A stretch of 7,883 bases of DNA from contig NZ_CAMPHH010000159.1 in assembly GCF_946885855.1 (NCBI RefSeq), positions 1-7,883 of the forward strand. The letters are read 5' to 3'. Both the position numbers and the translations under genes were made by a program. The DNA comes from an uncultured Actinotalea sp. (GTDB lineage: Bacteria; Actinomycetota; Actinomycetes; Actinomycetales; Cellulomonadaceae). The notes under the pieces are model-generated. The model saw nothing but the letters and a program-made list of their open reading frames with translations. It ran no database searches and had not been told where the DNA came from. Of this stretch, positions 6,303 through 7,883 are shown piece after piece (position 1 is the stretch's first letter; each line of letters starts with the position of its first letter).

Positions 6303-7735
6303 CAACGCTCCCCTTCGTCACCGGGGCCGCTCGCCCCGTCCTCGGCAGGCTTCCCGTCCCCCGCGACGACGGCGGCATCCGCCCGGCCAGGGACCGCGCC
6401 CTGGACCGGGGCGGCCCCGGCTGCCACGTCCTCGTTGATCCCTCCGGCGACGCCGAGATCCGGCTCGGCGTCCTCGAGGTCGTAGACGAGCACCTCGTCC
6501 TCCTCCACATCGGTGTCGGGGAGCGTCACCGCGAGCCGCTCCGCCTCGTCGACCCGGCCGGCGGCGCGCAGGGCCGCCACCAAGGCCTCGGCCACCCGTG
6601 CCCGCTGCGGCCCGCTCGCCGACCGGACCACGGGAGCCTGGAGGGCAGCGACGGCAGCATCCGGTTCGCCGAGGTCGAGTCGCGCGCCGCTCACGACCAT
6701 CGCGAGCTCCACCTGGAGCTCTGCCGGCAGCGACCGTGCGGAATCCTCCGCGGCGAGAGCGATGGCGCGCTCCGGACGGCCGAGGCCGCGCTCGCAGTCC
6801 GCCATGAGCGGCACGTGCTCGTCAGACCCGTTGAGCCGGCGCACCGTACGGAGCTCGCGCAGTGCCTCCGCGTAGCGACCGGTGCGGTACGCCGCGATCG
6901 CAGCCGCCTCCCGCACGACGTCCACCCTCCCTGCTCGGCGGACGGCTGCCTGCGCATGGGCGTAGGCCAGCTCCGGTTCCTCGTCGAGCAGACGACCGGC
7001 CATCACGAGGTGTCGGGCCACACCGTCGGCGTTGTCCTTGCTCAGGGTGCGCAGCCGCGACCGCACCGACTTGTCCAGGTCGCCCGCATCCACGTCCTCC
7101 GGGACCTCCGGCGCGACCACACGGGCCGACTCGTCCATGTGTTGCGTGGTCGACCGAGCCGCTCGCGCTCCGTCAAGCGGTCCCTGCCGGCCACCTCCCG
7201 CGGCGCGCCCGCCCGACGCGGACCGCGCGTCATGACCCGCGCCCCGGGCACCTCCCGTGCGTCGTTCGTCGCCCGCACGGCGCGCCTCGGCGGGACGCCG
7301 GTCGACTCCCGTCCGCCGAGGGTCGGAGCCCCGTCGATCGGAAGCCCCGCCTCCGCCGGACCCGCCACGGCCGCCGGGCGGTCGCTCGTACGCTCCGCCA
7401 CCAGCACCAGCACCAGCACCAGCAGAGCCGGATCGCACGCCGTCCGCAGGTCGCGCGCCCGGGCCGCTGCGTCGTTGCCGACCGTCACTCGTCCCCCCGG
7501 CAGCGGCACCTCCACCGGACAGACCGCGCCCTCCCTGCACCGATCCTCCGCGGGATCCGGAAGACCGGCCGGCACCGCCGCTCCCTCCTCCGGGAGCCCC
7601 ACCCTGTCGGCCGCCTCCCGCGCCACGGCCACCCCGTGAGCCCTCGTTCGCCCACGCTCCGGAGCCGTCCGAGGAAACGCGCCGCTGTGCCGGACGCTCA
7701 GGACGATCGCCCCTGCGGGCATCCTCAGTACTCAT
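6302..7735 (-). CDS. Gly/Arg-rich N-terminus plus TPR-like domain protein
   Basis: A 477-aa cytoplasmic protein in the position of Rv1691. Residues about 1-197 are low complexity, dominated by Gly, Arg, Ser and Ala with many RGG/GGR tripeptides and an (AG)n run at about 105-112. Residues about 217-405 form the conserved part: paired helices typical of tetratricopeptide repeats (DKSVRSRLRTLSKDNADGVA, then AYAHAQAAVRRAGRV, GRYAEALRELRTVRRL and CERGLGRPERAIALA). The rest, to 477, is an acidic, Gly/Ala-rich tail. Such repeats usually bind protein partners; the partner is unknown. The ATG at 7735 has GGAGGAG 4 nt upstream. The upstream in-frame start at 7810 lies inside the rRNA terminator and is rejected; the internal ATG at 7138 would remove the low-complexity region but has no ribosome binding site. 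Its stop overlaps the phosphatase ATG, implying cotranscription. Confidence 0.88.
   Translation of the reverse strand: MSTEDARRGDRPERPAQRRVSSDGSGAWANEGSRGGRGAGGGRQGGAPGGGSGGAGRSSGSRGGSVQGGRGLSGGGAAAGGTSDGRQRRSGPGARPADGVRSGSAGAGAGAGGGAYERPPGGRGGSGGGGASDRRGSDPRRTGVDRRPAEARRAGDERRTGGARGAGHDARSASGGRAAGGGRQGPLDGARAARSTTQHMDESARVVAPEVPEDVDAGDLDKSVRSRLRTLSKDNADGVARHLVMAGRLLDEEPELAYAHAQAAVRRAGRVDVVREAAAIAAYRTGRYAEALRELRTVRRLNGSDEHVPLMADCERGLGRPERAIALAAEDSARSLPAELQVELAMVVSGARLDLGEPDAAVAALQAPVVRSASGPQRARVAEALVAALRAAGRVDEAERLAVTLPDTDVEEDEVLVYDLEDAEPDLGVAGGINEDVAAGAAPVQGAVPGRADAAVVAGDGKPAEDGASGPGDEGER
7400..7423 (-). repeat. Hexanucleotide tandem repeat in the TPR protein gene
   Basis: Four perfect copies of accagc on the plus strand, encoding alternating Ala-Gly in the disordered N-terminal region. 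Length changes by one unit would be in frame, so it is a candidate site of strain-to-strain length variation. Confidence 0.85.
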
Positions 7736-7739
7736 CTCG

Positions 7740-7746
7740 CTCCTCC
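7740..7746 (-). promoter_or_regulatory. Ribosome binding site of the TPR protein gene
   Basis: GGAGGAG on the minus strand, 4 nt before the ATG at 7735. It decides the start of this gene against the longer frame beginning at 7810 and the internal ATG at 7138. Confidence 0.8.
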
Positions 7747-7763
7747 ATGACGACCGTCTCACG

Positions 7764-7794
7764 ACCTTACGGCGACCCGCGGGCCGAAAAACAA
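7764..7794 (-). promoter_or_regulatory. Possible promoter for the TPR-phosphatase pair
   Basis: TTGTTT (7794-7789) and TAAGGT (7769-7764) on the minus strand could be -35 and -10 boxes, but the spacing is 19 nt, longer than optimal, and the -35 overlaps the T-tail of the rRNA terminator. The layout demands either a promoter in this short gap or readthrough from the rRNA operon; the sequence alone does not settle it. Confidence 0.25.
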
Positions 7795-7827
7795 GAAAGA
7801 GGGCCACCAATCGGTGGCCCTCTTTCT
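7787..7827 (-). terminator. Intrinsic terminator of the rRNA operon
   Basis: A perfect 15-bp stem (7794-7808 pairing with 7813-7827) with a 4-nt loop at 7809-7812. On the minus strand it is followed directly by TTGTTTTT, a proper U-tract. It begins about 9 nt after the presumed 5S rRNA 3' end, so it terminates the rRNA operon. Uninterrupted pairing and a T-rich tail are uncommon in such GC-rich DNA and fit the need to stop very strong rRNA transcription. Confidence 0.95.
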
Positions 7828-7835
7828 CGAAAGGG

Positions 7836-7883
7836 TGTTCGGCGGCGACCTACTCTCCCACACAGTCTCCCGTGCAGTACCAT
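7836..7883 (-). rRNA. rrf: 5S ribosomal RNA, 3' part only
   Basis: The minus strand of the window's last ~48 bases reads ATGGTACTGCACGGGAGACT, followed by GTGTGGGAGAGTAGG and CGCCGCCGAACA, the conserved 3' portion of bacterial 5S rRNA (about 120 nt in full). CACGG-GAGA-CTGTG forms the expected 3' domain hairpin. About 70 nt of the 5' part lies beyond the window. The exact 3' end is uncertain by a few bases; I placed it where the terminal helix strand ends. 23S and 16S genes should lie further upstream, to the right. Confidence 0.93.

Noticed and set aside
3049..6485. Two ~815-codon plus-strand open frames (3049-5499 and 4041-6485)
   Set aside because: They are antisense to nadK, tlyA and the phosphatase gene, cross the intergenic gap, have no recognisable motif, and look like codon-bias shadows.
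7736..7810. Longer TPR-protein start at 7810
   Set aside because: That start lies inside the rRNA terminator stem; the ATG at 7735 has a strong ribosome binding site.
1..7883. A mobile element, defence system or other new multigene system
   Set aside because: Gene order matches a conserved actinobacterial housekeeping block, composition is uniform, and no transposase, integrase, direct-repeat borders or defence domains were seen.

Overview
The window is a high-GC actinobacterial chromosome segment, most likely from a Micrococcales-type genome (Cellulomonas or Promicromonospora-like is a guess). This rests on the very high G+C, the codon bias, the frequent GTG starts, and a gene order that matches the Mycobacterium tuberculosis Rv1691-Rv1697 neighbourhood. 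Every gene I can support lies on the minus strand, so the window reads from right to left.

Right edge (about 7787-7883): the 3' end of a 5S rRNA gene, cut by the window boundary, followed by a textbook intrinsic terminator (15-bp perfect stem, 4-nt loop, T-rich tail) that closes an rRNA operon. A possible weak promoter and a strong ribosome binding site then lead into the first protein gene.

First gene pair (7735-5301): a protein with a long disordered Gly/Arg-rich N-terminus and a conserved TPR-like helical domain (Rv1691-like), then a HAD-IIA phosphatase (Rv1692-like). They overlap in a TGATG junction. A GC-rich hairpin follows the phosphatase stop.

Second gene block (5083-1): after a 217-bp gap comes a tightly coupled series. 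It begins with a 50-codon conserved small protein (Rv1693-like, easily missed by gene finders). It continues with tlyA (rRNA 2'-O-methyltransferase), nadK (NAD kinase), recN (SMC-like DNA repair ATPase) and steA (cell-division-associated, thiamine-pyrophosphokinase-like membrane protein, truncated by the left window edge). Junctions are TGATG, GTGA and GTGA overlaps, then a 6-nt gap between recN and steA. Spacing this tight implies cotranscription and translational coupling. The genes link ribosome modification, NADP supply, DNA repair and division, but no shared biochemical pathway is evident; the conserved order is the main tie.

I found no mobile element, CRISPR array, tRNA, prophage or defence system, and no clear new system. 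The unusual points are modest: a low-complexity insert inside TlyA built on a hexanucleotide repeat, the long RGG-like region of the TPR protein, the small gene, and recN and steA lying in the same frame with a single TGA stop between them.
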